DNA of 64,000 bases from Candidatus Symbiopectobacterium sp. NZEC151 (GCF_025962655.1 NZ_JAGFPE010000005.1:62001-126000), one strand, 5' to 3'; positions 47,291-59,992 are shown, counted from the first letter of the stretch. Notes: generated by a model from the letters alone, not told the origin. Translations and numbers: made by a program.

Positions 47291-48964
47291 TCAGGGAAAG
47301 TCGGCGTCGTGCTCCGGCGGCACAAACCAGGCGGATTTGAAGTCGAACCAGCCCAACATATTCATGCGCACGCCGCGCATGCTGCGCTGCCCCTGCAACT
47401 GTAACCAGTGGTGAAACAGCGGATGGATCTCACCGCTTTCAATCAGGCGCTGGCTGAAATCAGCGATAGAGAGCGTTTGAGCGCGCCAGCGCTGTACATC
47501 TTGTTGTAACGAATCACTCAGGCAGTGACGCAGCAGCGGTAACTCATACAGCAGGGCGAACAGCGAGAACTCCAGCGGCGGGTAGCAGTTGACGCTGCTC
47601 AGCCAGATGTCGCTTTGCGCTTCTCCCAGATACCATTGCTCGTAGTCGACTTTCTGTATATGCAACGTAACGCCCTGCTGCGCCAGCAGATCATGCATGA
47701 TCTCGCCAATGATGCGGTACTCGGGGTGCTCCTGATAAAACGTCAGCGTCACGTCCGTGAGTCCGGCGGGTTTGGGTTGCAGGTTGACGAGACGCTGGTG
47801 GTGCCAGCGTGGCAACAGACTGTACGCCGGTGACCAGTCATAGCGGCGCGTATTGTCGGTCTGGCCGAGTAGGGCAATGGGGTGGAAAATCTGACTGATC
47901 CAGCGGCGTACCTCGCTGTTCGCGCCCTGCGCAGAGCGGGTATCAAACAGCAGGAAATAGCACCCTTCCTCCATGCGGCTTTCCAACTCGTCGCGCGTGG
48001 TGGTGTCGCTGTGTACTTGAATGGATACCGGCAGCTCTTCGGAGGCGTCTGGCAGCACCCAGATATTGACCTCATCGATCAGCGCCCGGTAGCCGAAATA
48101 GTCATCAAAGGCTTTTATTTTCAACTGACTATCGCTGTTTTTCTCCACCGCGTAGGGGCCGGTGCCGACAGGGTGGCGCGCAAAATCGGCCTGTGCCTGC
48201 CAGTCGTGGGGCAGGATCATGGCATGTGCGCTGCCGAGCAGCCAGGGGAGCCAGCCATCGGGTTCGCTCAGTTCTACATCGATAACGAAGGGAATGGGGG
48301 AGGTCACGCGTGTGATATGTGAGAACAAGGCCTGCGACGTCAAGCGCATCACCGAGGCGATGACATCCTTCATCATCAGCTCGCGTCCATCGTGGAACCG
48401 GATCGCCGGGCGCAAATAAAAACGCCAATGTTGAGGCGTAATTTGCTGCCAGTGGTGCGCGAGGTCCGGTGCGATTTCCCCATTTTCCTCATTTATCTTG
48501 GTTAACCCGCTGAAGATCTGCCTGACGATATGCATCTCTGAGCGTCGTAGTGCAGAACCGGGCAGCAGGTTACGCAGCGGACGGTAATAGAGCACGCGCA
48601 GCAGGTGTTTCCCCTGACGAAAACGGCGGCCCAGGTGGGAAAGCAACATCTGGCGTACCGTCTCTTTATCACCGATCAACTGGATCAACTGTTCGACGCG
48701 ATCCTGCTCCAGCAGGTCTTCTGCGCGCTGTTGTTGCAGCGTTAAGCCGGTATAGATAAAACTGAGACGGGAGCGTTTGCCGCGTCCCGCTTCCGCCTGC
48801 CACAGCAGCCATCCCTCTTTTTGCATGGCTCCCAGCAGTGAACGGATATGACGGCGCGAGCAGAGTAATACCCCGGCCAGCTCTTCGAGCGTGGTGTCGG
48901 TATCTTGCCCCTGAAAGCGCTGCCAGAGGCGCACAAACTGCTGTTGCAAACGTGTCGAAGACAT
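47291..48964 (-). CDS. sgrR: Transcriptional activator of sgrS, SgrR
   Basis: Senses glucose-phosphate stress and turns on SgrS. The 557-residue product has an N-terminal winged helix DNA-binding domain (~1-115, [13 protein letters not shown]) and a C-terminal solute-binding-protein domain (~160-500) with [18 protein letters not shown] and [10 protein letters not shown]. Agreement with E. coli SgrR is clear through the final [10 protein letters not shown]. It is divergent from sgrS, with the shared promoter region at 48965-49020. Confidence 0.95.
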   Translation of the reverse strand: MSSTRLQQQFVRLWQRFQGQDTDTTLEELAGVLLCSRRHIRSLLGAMQKEGWLLWQAEAGRGKRSRLSFIYTGLTLQQQRAEDLLEQDRVEQLIQLIGDKETVRQMLLSHLGRRFRQGKHLLRVLYYRPLRNLLPGSALRRSEMHIVRQIFSGLTKINEENGEIAPDLAHHWQQITPQHWRFYLRPAIRFHDGRELMMKDVIASVMRLTSQALFSHITRVTSPIPFVIDVELSEPDGWLPWLLGSAHAMILPHDWQAQADFARHPVGTGPYAVEKNSDSQLKIKAFDDYFGYRALIDEVNIWVLPDASEELPVSIQVHSDTTTRDELESRMEEGCYFLLFDTRSAQGANSEVRRWISQIFHPIALLGQTDNTRRYDWSPAYSLLPRWHHQRLVNLQPKPAGLTDVTLTFYQEHPEYRIIGEIMHDLLAQQGVTLHIQKVDYEQWYLGEAQSDIWLSSVNCYPPLEFSLFALLYELPLLRHCLSDSLQQDVQRWRAQTLSIADFSQRLIESGEIHPLFHHWLQLQGQRSMRGVRMNMLGWFDFKSAWFVPPEHDADFP

Positions 48965-49020
48965 AAAAGAGGAACTCCGCGAACTAAAGTCATCAATTTA
49001 TCTTTCCCTATATTACGGCG

Positions 49021-49296
49021 ATACTGCACAACATGGAAAGCACGGAGGTGGCTGATGGCGATTTCACGGCTCAATCAATTTTACCGGCACTACTTCTTGC
49101 ACTGCCCTGGCTGCTGGCTGAGGAGGATCAGCGCCCAGCAAAAGCTGGCGTTGTTACAGCAAGTGACACAGTGGCATACCGATGCGATGTCGGAAGAAGA
49201 GTACCGGCACTGGCTCTAGTGCTGTTCAGGTAGTAGAGAAACTTCTGAGTAATGGTGCTTTTCACCAGCCAGCGGCTTGCGCCGCTGGCATTTTTG
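49021..49296 (+). ncRNA. sgrS: Small RNA SgrS (encodes SgrT)
   Basis: Hfq-type antisense RNA that in E. coli blocks ptsG translation under phosphosugar stress. The 5' end is placed ~7 bases after a TATATT hexamer at 49009-49014; it is approximate. The seed CTGAGTAATGGTG (49245-49257) differs by one base from the E. coli CTGAGTATTGGTG. It is followed by the small GGTG/CACC hairpin and a strong terminator, GCCAGCGGC/GCCGCTGGC (49268-49289) plus TTTTT. The order and position divergent to sgrR match E. coli. Confidence 0.9.
49055..49219 (+). CDS. sgrT: SgrT, small inhibitor of glucose PTS transport
   Basis: A 54-codon frame inside SgrS. The ATG at 49055 has an excellent GGAGG six bases upstream. 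QFYRHYF, then Cys-Trp-Leu-Arg, then a QQKLALLQQVTQW stretch line up with E. coli SgrT (QFYQHYF..CWLRWLS..QRLTMLEGLMQW). E. coli SgrT has 43 residues; this one is longer at both ends, with an acidic tail SEEEYRHWL. It probably binds and inhibits the EIICB-glucose transporter. Confidence 0.88.
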   Translation: MAISRLNQFYRHYFLHCPGCWLRRISAQQKLALLQQVTQWHTDAMSEEEYRHWL

Positions 49297-49429
49297 TGTG
49301 CATTTTGCGTATTAGGTAAGAGGCGTGTACACATTGCTTACAGAGACTATATGCAGACAGTCACGCTGAAAACGCCGAGACAAAGTAGATAAAACAGAGA
49401 TGGGCCTTAGTCGCTTCATGACTAGTGAA

Positions 49430-49651
49430 GGACTGTTCAGAACCTGGTGCGCCGCTTCATGTCATCGAGAAGCGTCTCGGCCACCCGATGGGGACATTAT
49501 GGCCCGTTACAACCTTCACGATTATCTCACTGATTAGTATCAGTGGCTGGATGTGTGGATTGAGCACCTTGAAAAAATGGTTGGTCGACCGTTAATCCCG
49601 CATTATAAACTGCAACCAATATCGGTTATAAACCCGATTAAATCAACATAA
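49430..49651 (+). pseudogene. Decayed C-terminal end of a tyrosine integrase
   Basis: Two frames together read like the tail of a P4-type integrase: FRTW at ~49436, then in the +2 frame HVIEKRLGHPMG (49458-49493), then back in the first frame IMARYNLHDYLTD, stop at 49538, and YQWLDVWIEHLEKMVG. This fits the family pattern of ...IE..L.H......YN..DYL..R...L..W..., where the YN/DYL part holds the catalytic Tyr. Two frame changes and one stop make it a relic. It lies between the SgrS terminator and the PipB-like gene, pointing to a former mobile island. Confidence 0.55.
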
Positions 49652-49698
49652 CAAAAAACTTACATTAAATTATATTTTTTTTGACTGTGGTTATTTCA

Positions 49699-50703
49699 AT
49701 GTTACTTAATACATCAGCAGGGCGTTTATTAAATGATTTATCCATGTCCATGATAGGAACAGACAGTTCCATAAAAGAGATGACTTCACCAAAAGGATTA
49801 CTCGAACACATTATCAATTTTATTACATTTGGTAAAATACGAAAAGATAAGGAGGATTTATATAATCAAATAATGACGAAAATGGAAAGTGCTTTTAGCG
49901 GACTCACAGCCAAAGAAATGGAAGATGGCAGGAAAATACACGTAGATTGCATTCATGGGTGTGAGGTGTCATTTTATTACACAGACCATACAAACAAAGT
50001 TACTGTAGAAGTAACAAAAGGCAATAAGTCAGAAAATCAAGAAATTGATGCTGAAAATTTTTTTAATATATTCCAAACACTCAAATTGAAAGCATTGCTC
50101 AATATCACCTGTATTAAAGATATCTTAACTGATGATGGGGTTATCAACCTGAAAGGCGTTAACCTGAGTGGTGCTGACCTGAAAGGCGCTTATCTAAGAA
50201 ACGCAATTCTAAGCGATGTTGACCTGAAACGCGCTGATCTTAGCGGTGCTGACCTGAGCAATGCCAAACTAGACGGAGCTGACCTAACCCACGCTAACGT
50301 GTCAATGTCTGTTCTGAGTGACGCTGACCTGACCAATGCTAACCTGAACTATGCTAGCTTGAAAAGGGCTGAGCTAAACGATGCTGTTCTGACCAATGCT
50401 AACCTGAGCAACGCTGACTTGACCCAAGCTGAGCTGCTAAATGCCAAACTAAACGGAGCAGACCTAACCCACGCAGACGCGACAATGTCTGTCCTGATTG
50501 AGGCTGACTTAACCAACGCGAACCTGAGCAACGCGAACTTGATCAGAGCTGACCTGAGCAACGCTGACTTGACCGATGCCAATCTGAGCAGCGCTAACCT
50601 GAAAAGAGCTAACCTGCGCGACGCAATATTAACAAGAGCTAACCTGCTCAAGATTAATGTGGAAGGAACTAACATGGCTGGAACTAACCCATTTGGACTA
50701 TAG
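49699..50703 (+). CDS. PipB/PipB2-like pentapeptide-repeat protein; candidate type III effector
   Basis: A 334-residue product. Residues ~29-140 align with the N-terminal domain of the Salmonella SPI-2 effectors PipB/PipB2 as remembered: [20 protein letters not shown] against TSPKTILEYIINFFTCGGIR, then GCEVSFYY, and [12 protein letters not shown] against VSKGDHSETREI. From ~147 to ~326 come about 36 consecutive pentapeptides of the A(D/N)LxX type, forming a right-handed beta-helix. The ATG at 49699 puts TSPK at residue 29, nearly as in PipB2 (28); a TTG at 49681 is the alternative. No clear ribosome site. The kinesin-binding LFNEF end of PipB2 is absent. The A+T-rich first half and the adjacent integrase relic suggest transfer. 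Confidence 0.85.
   Translation: MLLNTSAGRLLNDLSMSMIGTDSSIKEMTSPKGLLEHIINFITFGKIRKDKEDLYNQIMTKMESAFSGLTAKEMEDGRKIHVDCIHGCEVSFYYTDHTNKVTVEVTKGNKSENQEIDAENFFNIFQTLKLKALLNITCIKDILTDDGVINLKGVNLSGADLKGAYLRNAILSDVDLKRADLSGADLSNAKLDGADLTHANVSMSVLSDADLTNANLNYASLKRAELNDAVLTNANLSNADLTQAELLNAKLNGADLTHADATMSVLIEADLTNANLSNANLIRADLSNADLTDANLSSANLKRANLRDAILTRANLLKINVEGTNMAGTNPFGL
50260..50619 (+). repeat. 180-bp tandem duplication inside the pentapeptide region
   Basis: The stretch starting AATGCCAAACTA at 50260 recurs at 50440, exactly 180 bp on, with the first ~90 bp strongly conserved (AKL-GADLTHA...MSVL...ADLTNANL in both). 180 bp equals 12 pentapeptides or three full beta-helix turns, so the fold stays in register. 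Confidence 0.8.
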
Positions 50704-51062
50704 GCAGATGATAACCTTTAACCATGTAGATAAATTAGAAAATGAATGCAATGGTTTATTTTCCTATTATATAGAGGGTGTTGGGATTTGCATTACAAAT
50801 CCTTGGTTATAAAATCGTTAGGTAATTGTTTGAGCTTGGTTCATTGATGTGTAATTTATAATTGTCTGTTTTTATTAATCGCATTTTAATTGGCAGGGTT
50901 ATCATTTGATATTGATGTGATTTTTTTCACATGCGTGGTTGTTTATTTCAACACTGCAATGTGCAAGCCTGAAACCATCCAGACTTGCTTTTTATAAAGA
51001 TCATTAATGCTAATTGGTGATCCTCATTCTGGCCGCCTAAACCCGATATAGGTGCGAAACAA
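50704..51062. other. A+T-rich gene-free stretch after the PipB-like gene
   Basis: About 360 bases with no credible frame. GGATTTG-CATTA-CAAATCC at ~50790 is a perfect small hairpin that may end the upstream transcript. This is probably the far edge of the inserted segment, but no matching direct repeat with the integrase-relic side was seen by eye. Confidence 0.4.
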
Positions 51063-51692
51063 TCACCTTGCCGGGGTTTTTGCCAGCGCTGCCAGCAACA
51101 TCTCTTTAGTCATACGCACACAGTAAGCAGGCGTACCTCGCTCAAAGCGCCATCCTTCGGCGAGCGCACCCACATCGACCGCATCAAAACCGAAGGTTTC
51201 GTACAGTTCGCTGGCAATCTGCTTGCCTTGCACATTGTCCCCCGCCAGTGGCAATGCCCGACGGTTGGGGCTGCCCACCGGTAAACCATCGCTTTCCAAC
51301 TGAGTCATCTGAATGGCATTGAACGCCTTGGTGATGATGGCTCCGGGTAGATGGCGCGCCAGCAGTTCGCTGGTGGTGGTTTGCGCACTGTCGAGCACAT
51401 CAACCTGACCATCGCGCTCCGGGTAATAATTGACAGCATCAAGCACCTGCTTGCCTGCCAGCAGCGCGGCAGGCAATTGATCGATGGCCGTCAGCGGAAC
51501 GGCTATCACCACTACATCACCAAACTGAATAGCCTGTTCCACCGTTCCTGCCTGACAGCCCACCATCGAGCGGAAGCTGAACAGCGTTTGCGGGCCGCGT
51601 GAGTTACTGAGCATCACCTGATGCCCGCTGTTAACCGCGAGCGTGGCAATCGTTCGCCCAACAAAGCCTGCGCCAATAATGCCTATTTTCAT
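51063..51692 (-). CDS. NADP(H)-dependent F420-type oxidoreductase
   Basis: A 209-residue single-domain dehydrogenase. The N-terminal MKIGIIGAGFVGRTIATLA is a Rossmann dinucleotide site; SNSRGPQT probably contacts the NADP phosphate and FNAIQMTQL is conserved in the NADP_oxidored (F420-dependent) family. The ATG at 51692 has AGGAG at good distance. It is divergent from the LysR gene, which probably controls it. The substrate is unknown. Confidence 0.85.
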   Translation of the reverse strand: MKIGIIGAGFVGRTIATLAVNSGHQVMLSNSRGPQTLFSFRSMVGCQAGTVEQAIQFGDVVVIAVPLTAIDQLPAALLAGKQVLDAVNYYPERDGQVDVLDSAQTTTSELLARHLPGAIITKAFNAIQMTQLESDGLPVGSPNRRALPLAGDNVQGKQIASELYETFGFDAVDVGALAEGWRFERGTPAYCVRMTKEMLLAALAKTPAR

Positions 51693-51796
51693 GCTGATCT
51701 CCTGTTGCGTCATTCATCAACAGAGAGCGTAATTCACCACTAAAATAAGATAAAATGACAAATGAGACATAAATAAACAACCAATTGGAGTGAATG

Positions 51797-52699
51797 ATGG
51801 ACAGGCTGACCAGCATGCACATCTTTGTTAAAGCCGCTGAGTTGGGCTCTTTTGCCGCAGTGGCCGAGGTGTTGCGCCTCTCCCCGCAAGGAGTGGCTAA
51901 GCATGTGGCTTGGCTGGAGGCGCGTCTCGGCGCACGCTTGCTCAACCGCACCACGCGACGTCAAAGTTTGACCGATATCGGTCGCAGCTATTATGAACGC
52001 TGCAAGATTGTGTTAGCGGAAGTTGAAGCGGCAGAGGCGATTGCGCTGGAGATGAAAGCAACGCCATCGGGGACCATTCGGGTTAATGCGCCCGTTACCT
52101 TTGGCGCTTATGCGCTTGCGCCCTTTATTACCCGCTATCTCGATCGTTATCCAGATACGCAGATCGAGCTGACGCTTAACGATCGGATGGTCGATCCGAT
52201 TGAGGAGGGTTTTGAAGTGATCGTACGCATCGGTGAACTGGCCGACAGCTCGTTGATCGCCTGGCCGCTAAGGCCCTATCGGCTGATTGCCTGCGCCTCA
52301 CCTACCTATGTGGCGCGCGAAGGTTTCCCTGAAAAACCCAGTGATTTGGCGCATCACGCTTGTCTGGTGTATGGCGAATGGACGCCCACCGTGCCGTGTC
52401 GCTGGCTGTTCCAGCGTGAAGGGCAGAGCGAAGAAGTCCGGCCAACCGGGCGATTTCGCGCCAATGACTGGAAAGCGCTGCTGCATGCGGCAATCGAGGG
52501 CTATGGCGTCACCCTGGGTCCTGCCGATGTGTTAGACAAAGAGATTGAGGCCGGACGTTTGGTGCAGGTGCTGCCGGAGTATCAAGGCCCCGCCCGCCCG
52601 ATGCATGTGCTGGTGCCTGCGGCACGGCGGCAAACGGTCAAGATTCGCTGTTTTGTGGAGGCGTTGAGGGAGGCTTTTGGCGAAGGTTTAGGCTTGTGA
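51797..52699 (+). CDS. LysR-family transcriptional regulator
   Basis: A 300-residue regulator. The N-terminal winged helix (MHIFVKAAELGSFAAVAEVL..PQGVAKHVAWLEARLGARLL) is followed by a ligand-binding domain from ~90. Of two adjacent ATGs, 51797 is better placed after GGAG (six bases) than 51794. By LysR habit it is likely to act on the divergent oxidoreductase from the 104-base A+T-rich gap between them. The inducer is unknown. Confidence 0.88.
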   Translation: MDRLTSMHIFVKAAELGSFAAVAEVLRLSPQGVAKHVAWLEARLGARLLNRTTRRQSLTDIGRSYYERCKIVLAEVEAAEAIALEMKATPSGTIRVNAPVTFGAYALAPFITRYLDRYPDTQIELTLNDRMVDPIEEGFEVIVRIGELADSSLIAWPLRPYRLIACASPTYVAREGFPEKPSDLAHHACLVYGEWTPTVPCRWLFQREGQSEEVRPTGRFRANDWKALLHAAIEGYGVTLGPADVLDKEIEAGRLVQVLPEYQGPARPMHVLVPAARRQTVKIRCFVEALREAFGEGLGL

Positions 52700-52727
52700 A
52701 AAAGAAGGCACCGCAGCGCGGTGCCTT
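52698..52727 (-). terminator. Terminator of leuABCD
   Basis: On the minus strand AAGGCACCGC/GCGGTGCCTT, a 10-bp stem with a 3-base loop, is followed by CTTTTTC. It is 6 bases after the leuD stop and also lies at the end of the convergent lysR gene. Confidence 0.85.
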
Positions 52728-52732
52728 GTGAT

Positions 52733-53335
52733 TTAACGCAAAAATGCCGGTTGCTGCTGTTCGTAGCGCGCAATGGCGTCTTCGTGTTGCAACGTCAAGC
52801 CGATGCTGTCCAGCCCGTTGATCATGCAGTGACGGCGGAAGCTGTCGATCTCGAACGGGTATTTTTTCCCACCGGCATCGACCGTCTGCGCTTCCAGATC
52901 GACGGTAAAGGTAATGCCCTGTGTGCCGTCGACCAGTTTGAACAGGTCGTCGATATCAGCGTCACTCAGTTTTACCGGCAGCAGTTGGTTGTTAAACGCG
53001 TTACCGTAGAAAATATCCGCAAAGCTTGGGGCGATCACCACATGAAAACCGTAGTCGGTCAGCGCCCAGGGTGCGTGCTCACGGGAGGAACCGCAGCCGA
53101 AGTTTTCTCGCGCCAGCAGGACGGTAGCCCCTTTGTAACGCGGTTTATTCAGCACAAACTCAGGGTTGGGCTGTTGGCCTGCGTCATCCAGAAAACGCCA
53201 GTCGTGAAACAGATGTTGGCCGAAACCGGTGCGCGTGACCTTCTGCAAAAATTGCTTGGGGATGATCGCGTCCGTGTCCACGTTGGCGGCGTCCAGCGGC
53301 ACGACCAGCCCGGTATGTTGGGTAAATTTAGCCAT
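52733..53335 (-). CDS. leuD: 3-isopropylmalate dehydratase small subunit
   Basis: With LeuC it isomerises 2-isopropylmalate to 3-isopropylmalate. The 200-residue product is the family length (201 in E. coli). The aconitase swivel-domain motif [20 protein letters not shown] is present. It is the last gene of the leu operon, 14 bases after leuC. Confidence 0.96.
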   Translation of the reverse strand: MAKFTQHTGLVVPLDAANVDTDAIIPKQFLQKVTRTGFGQHLFHDWRFLDDAGQQPNPEFVLNKPRYKGATVLLARENFGCGSSREHAPWALTDYGFHVVIAPSFADIFYGNAFNNQLLPVKLSDADIDDLFKLVDGTQGITFTVDLEAQTVDAGGKKYPFEIDSFRRHCMINGLDSIGLTLQHEDAIARYEQQQPAFLR

Positions 53336-53349
53336 CAGGCGTCTCCTTA

Positions 53350-57436
<4,087 letters not shown>

Positions 57437-57478
57437 TGGAAAGATTCCTTATCGTGTTTATTCGAGCGCCGAACGGGT

Positions 57479-57510
57479 AAAAAAAAACCCGCGCATCGGC
57501 GCGGGTTTTT
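57479..57510 (-). terminator. leu operon attenuator
   Basis: On the minus strand AAAAACCCGCGC/GCGCGGGTTTTT closes a 4-base loop and runs into a stretch of T. It sits between leuL and leuA as in E. coli and Salmonella. Confidence 0.92.
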
Positions 57511-57529
57511 CGTTCTGTGTAACGTGAAA

Positions 57530-57613
57530 TCAGTTCTGACTTTCACCCACAGGCATACCGCGCAATGTTGATGCGTGTAGTAGTAGGCCTAGTAGAAAAG
57601 TATGTTTGAACAT
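57530..57613 (-). CDS. leuL: leu operon leader peptide LeuL
   Basis: A 27-codon leader with five rare CTA leucine codons, as Leu-Leu-Gly-Leu-Leu-Leu at positions 7-12, plus a TTG. It follows the pattern of E. coli LeuL (short N-terminus, leucine run, LRG). Ribosome stalling at CTA when leucyl-tRNA is short prevents the downstream terminator. Confidence 0.92.
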   Translation of the reverse strand: MFKHTFLLGLLLHASTLRGMPVGESQN

Positions 57614-57935
57614 GATATCTCGTCTGATCCGATTAGCTGTAAAATTCGCCATGCACCGCTTATCTGCGGGGATGACATCGCTCGTGCCATTATTGGTACT
57701 TGATTCTTGTGGGTATGTCAAGCATTTGTGGCAACGGTGTTGTGCCCTTGCCCGGTCGCTACGAAACCGTTTGCGTTGCCGCAGTCATGCAGGAGGCGCA
57801 ATGGGGGCAGATGTGCGTGGCGTCAACCTTCCGTGATGCCAACGTGAAAGATCGTTGCGGTTTCTGGCAAGATCAGTAGACTGCGCCAAAATAATAAACA
57901 GTTGTACGCTGAAATTTCCCAGGCTCATTTTTATT
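57614..57935. other. Divergent promoter region of leu operon and acyl-CoA ligase
   Basis: About 320 bases between leuL (minus) and the ligase gene (plus). It must hold both promoters. No strong operator or repeat was recognised, and small frames here lack family features. Confidence 0.45.
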
Positions 57936-59738
57936 ATGTCTACCCATTTGTCGCAATACCATTTGGTTGAACGCATCCAACACCAGATTGCCCATTGTTC
58001 CGGCCGTACCGCACTGCGTGAATGGTCTGCCTCTGGCGAAACGCAGCTCACCTGGTTTCAGGCCGGTGTGCGTATCCGTCGCATTGCCTGTGCACTGCTC
58101 TCGCTGGGGATTGAGGCTCAAGAGCGCGTCGCGTTGTTCTCTCATAATTCGCTCAACTGGTCGCTGGCGGATCTCGCGACGCTGTACGTGCGTGGCGTTA
58201 CCGTGCCGATTTATGCCACCAACACGGCGACACAGGCTGCGTTTATCATCAATGACGCGGATATCCGCACCATTTTTGTCGGTTCTCAGCCACAGTATGA
58301 CGCGGTATTGGCGCTGTTGCCGGAGTGCCCGCAGCTTAAGCGCATCATTGTTATTGATGATAATGTGAACCTGCATCACTGCCCGTTGGCGTTGACGCTG
58401 GCGGCGTTTGAAACTGATGTGGATGATGCCTACTGGCAGCCTGCGCTGCAACAGCGCATTGATGCGCGTACGCTGGACGATCTTTTTACGTTGATCTACA
58501 CCTCCGGCACCACCGGTGAGCCGAAAGGGGTGATGCTGGACTACGCCAACATGGCGATGGTGCTGAAGCTGCACGATGAGCGCCTGTGCGTGTCGCAGGA
58601 CGATATCTCTCTGAGTTTCCTGCCGCTGTCCCATGTGTTTGAGCGCGCCTGGGCGTTTTACATCATGCACACCGGTGCGCAAAACGTCTATCTGACCGAC
58701 ACCAATCTGGTACGCAATGCGATGCAGGCCGTCTCGCCAACCGTGATGTGTGCGGTGCCGCGTTTCTACGAGAAAGTGTACAGCGCCATCCACGAAAAAG
58801 TGGCACAGGCACCCTGGCACCGTCGCACGCTGTTTAACTGGGCCATCGCACAGGGGCGTAAGACGTTTCTGACGCGCGTCGCGGGAAAATCACGCTCGCC
58901 GTTGCAGGCGCTGCTGCATCGCGTCGCCGATCGTCTGGTGCTGACCAAGCTGCGCGCCCTGCTGGGCGGTAAAATTCGCTTTATGCCTGCGGCTGGCGCG
59001 CATCTGGATGACAATATCATTCTGTTTTTCCAGTCGATGGGCGTGCGCATCATTTACGGTTATGGCATGACGGAAACCTGTGCCACGGTATCGTGCTGGG
59101 AAGCGAATAAGGTACGGCTGGGCTCGATCGGCACGCCACTGCCGGGCATTGACGTGCGCATTGGCGACGAAAACGAAATTCAGGTGCGCGGTGCTACGCT
59201 GATGCGCGGTTATTTCCGCCGCCCGCAGGAAACCGCTGAAGCCTTCACCGCCGATGGCTGGTTGAAAACCGGCGATGCCGGGAAGCTGGATGCCGAGGGT
59301 AACCTGTATATCACCGAGCGTCTGAAAGACCTGATGAAAACCTCCGGTGGAAAATATATCGCGCCGCAGCATCTGGAAGGCACCTTGGGGCAAGACCGCT
59401 TTATCGAGCAGGTGGCGGTGATTGCCGATGCGCGCAAATACGTGTCTGCGTTGATTGTGCCTTGCTTTGAAGCGCTGGAAGAGTACGCGGCATCGGCCAA
59501 CCTTAAGTATCACGACAGGCTCGAACTGTTACGTCACAGTCACATTATTGCGCTGTTTGAACAGCGCCTGCGCGAGATGCAAAAAGAGCTGTCGCGCGTC
59601 GAGCAGGTCAAACGCTTTACCTTGCTGGCGACCCCTTTCTCCATGGAGAGCGGGGAGTTGACGCCGACATTGAAACTGCGACGTAAGATCATCGCCCAGC
59701 GCTATCAGCTGGAAATCGATGCCATGTATGGCGAATAA
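57936..59738 (+). CDS. Long-chain acyl-CoA synthetase (AMP-binding family)
   Basis: A 600-residue adenylate-forming enzyme that probably activates fatty acids to acyl-CoA. Motifs in order are the phosphate loop YTSGTTGEPKG (~190-200), YGYGMTETCA, the hinge-region WLKTGDAG, and ERLKDLMKTSGGKY with the C-terminal domain. It has the layout of the bacterial/plant long-chain type (FAD15/LACS-like) rather than of FadD. The ATG at 57936 is preferred; the earlier frame from 57855 adds 27 unrelated residues. The ribosome site is weak. It occupies the place of leuO in E. coli, between leu and ilvIH; its physiological partner is not evident. Confidence 0.9.
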   Translation: MSTHLSQYHLVERIQHQIAHCSGRTALREWSASGETQLTWFQAGVRIRRIACALLSLGIEAQERVALFSHNSLNWSLADLATLYVRGVTVPIYATNTATQAAFIINDADIRTIFVGSQPQYDAVLALLPECPQLKRIIVIDDNVNLHHCPLALTLAAFETDVDDAYWQPALQQRIDARTLDDLFTLIYTSGTTGEPKGVMLDYANMAMVLKLHDERLCVSQDDISLSFLPLSHVFERAWAFYIMHTGAQNVYLTDTNLVRNAMQAVSPTVMCAVPRFYEKVYSAIHEKVAQAPWHRRTLFNWAIAQGRKTFLTRVAGKSRSPLQALLHRVADRLVLTKLRALLGGKIRFMPAAGAHLDDNIILFFQSMGVRIIYGYGMTETCATVSCWEANKVRLGSIGTPLPGIDVRIGDENEIQVRGATLMRGYFRRPQETAEAFTADGWLKTGDAGKLDAEGNLYITERLKDLMKTSGGKYIAPQHLEGTLGQDRFIEQVAVIADARKYVSALIVPCFEALEEYAASANLKYHDRLELLRHSHIIALFEQRLREMQKELSRVEQVKRFTLLATPFSMESGELTPTLKLRRKIIAQRYQLEIDAMYGE

Positions 59739-59803
59739 CCCCGAATGACTTACCGCGTGTGAGAGACACGAATTCAGACTGATGACAAAGTCACTTACCC
59801 CCT

Positions 59804-59887
59804 CGTCATCCTCGGCGTAAGCCGGGGATCTCTGTAAGGATAAACGCGTTTCTTCGGCAAGAGATTCCCGCTTGCGCGGGAATGACG
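59804..59887. repeat. Pair of inverted REP-like palindromes
   Basis: Two units of 27-30 bases, 59804-59833 and 59861-59887, are inverted copies of each other. Both have CGTCAT...GATCTC/GAGATT...ATGACG ends and an internal CCCGC/GCGGG-type stem. The spacing and orientation resemble a BIME. It could also stabilise or end the upstream ligase mRNA. Confidence 0.75.
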
Positions 59888-59958
59888 GTGGGAGTACGGC
59901 GGTTTGTCTGCAACCTCATTTTTAACTTTTTTGCTGAAAATTTCCCGCTGCCATTGAC

Positions 59959-59992
59959 CGTCATCGCGGAATAATCACTATCCGCGATGACG
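59959..59992. repeat. Third CGTCAT/ATGACG palindrome upstream of ilvIH
   Basis: CGTCATCGCGGA and its exact reverse complement are separated by 10 bases. It has the same outer CGTCAT/ATGACG as the two units at 59804-59887 but a different core. The rest of the 59739-60200 gap should contain the ilvIH promoter and Lrp sites, which I could not place. Confidence 0.65.

Noticed and set aside
49033..49233. 66-codon frame overlapping sgrT in another frame
   Set aside because: The sgrT frame has the strong GGAGG site and SgrT similarity; this one has neither.
57873..58820. 315-codon open frame on the minus strand
   Set aside because: Antisense to the acyl-CoA ligase, which has a full set of motifs in the other strand.
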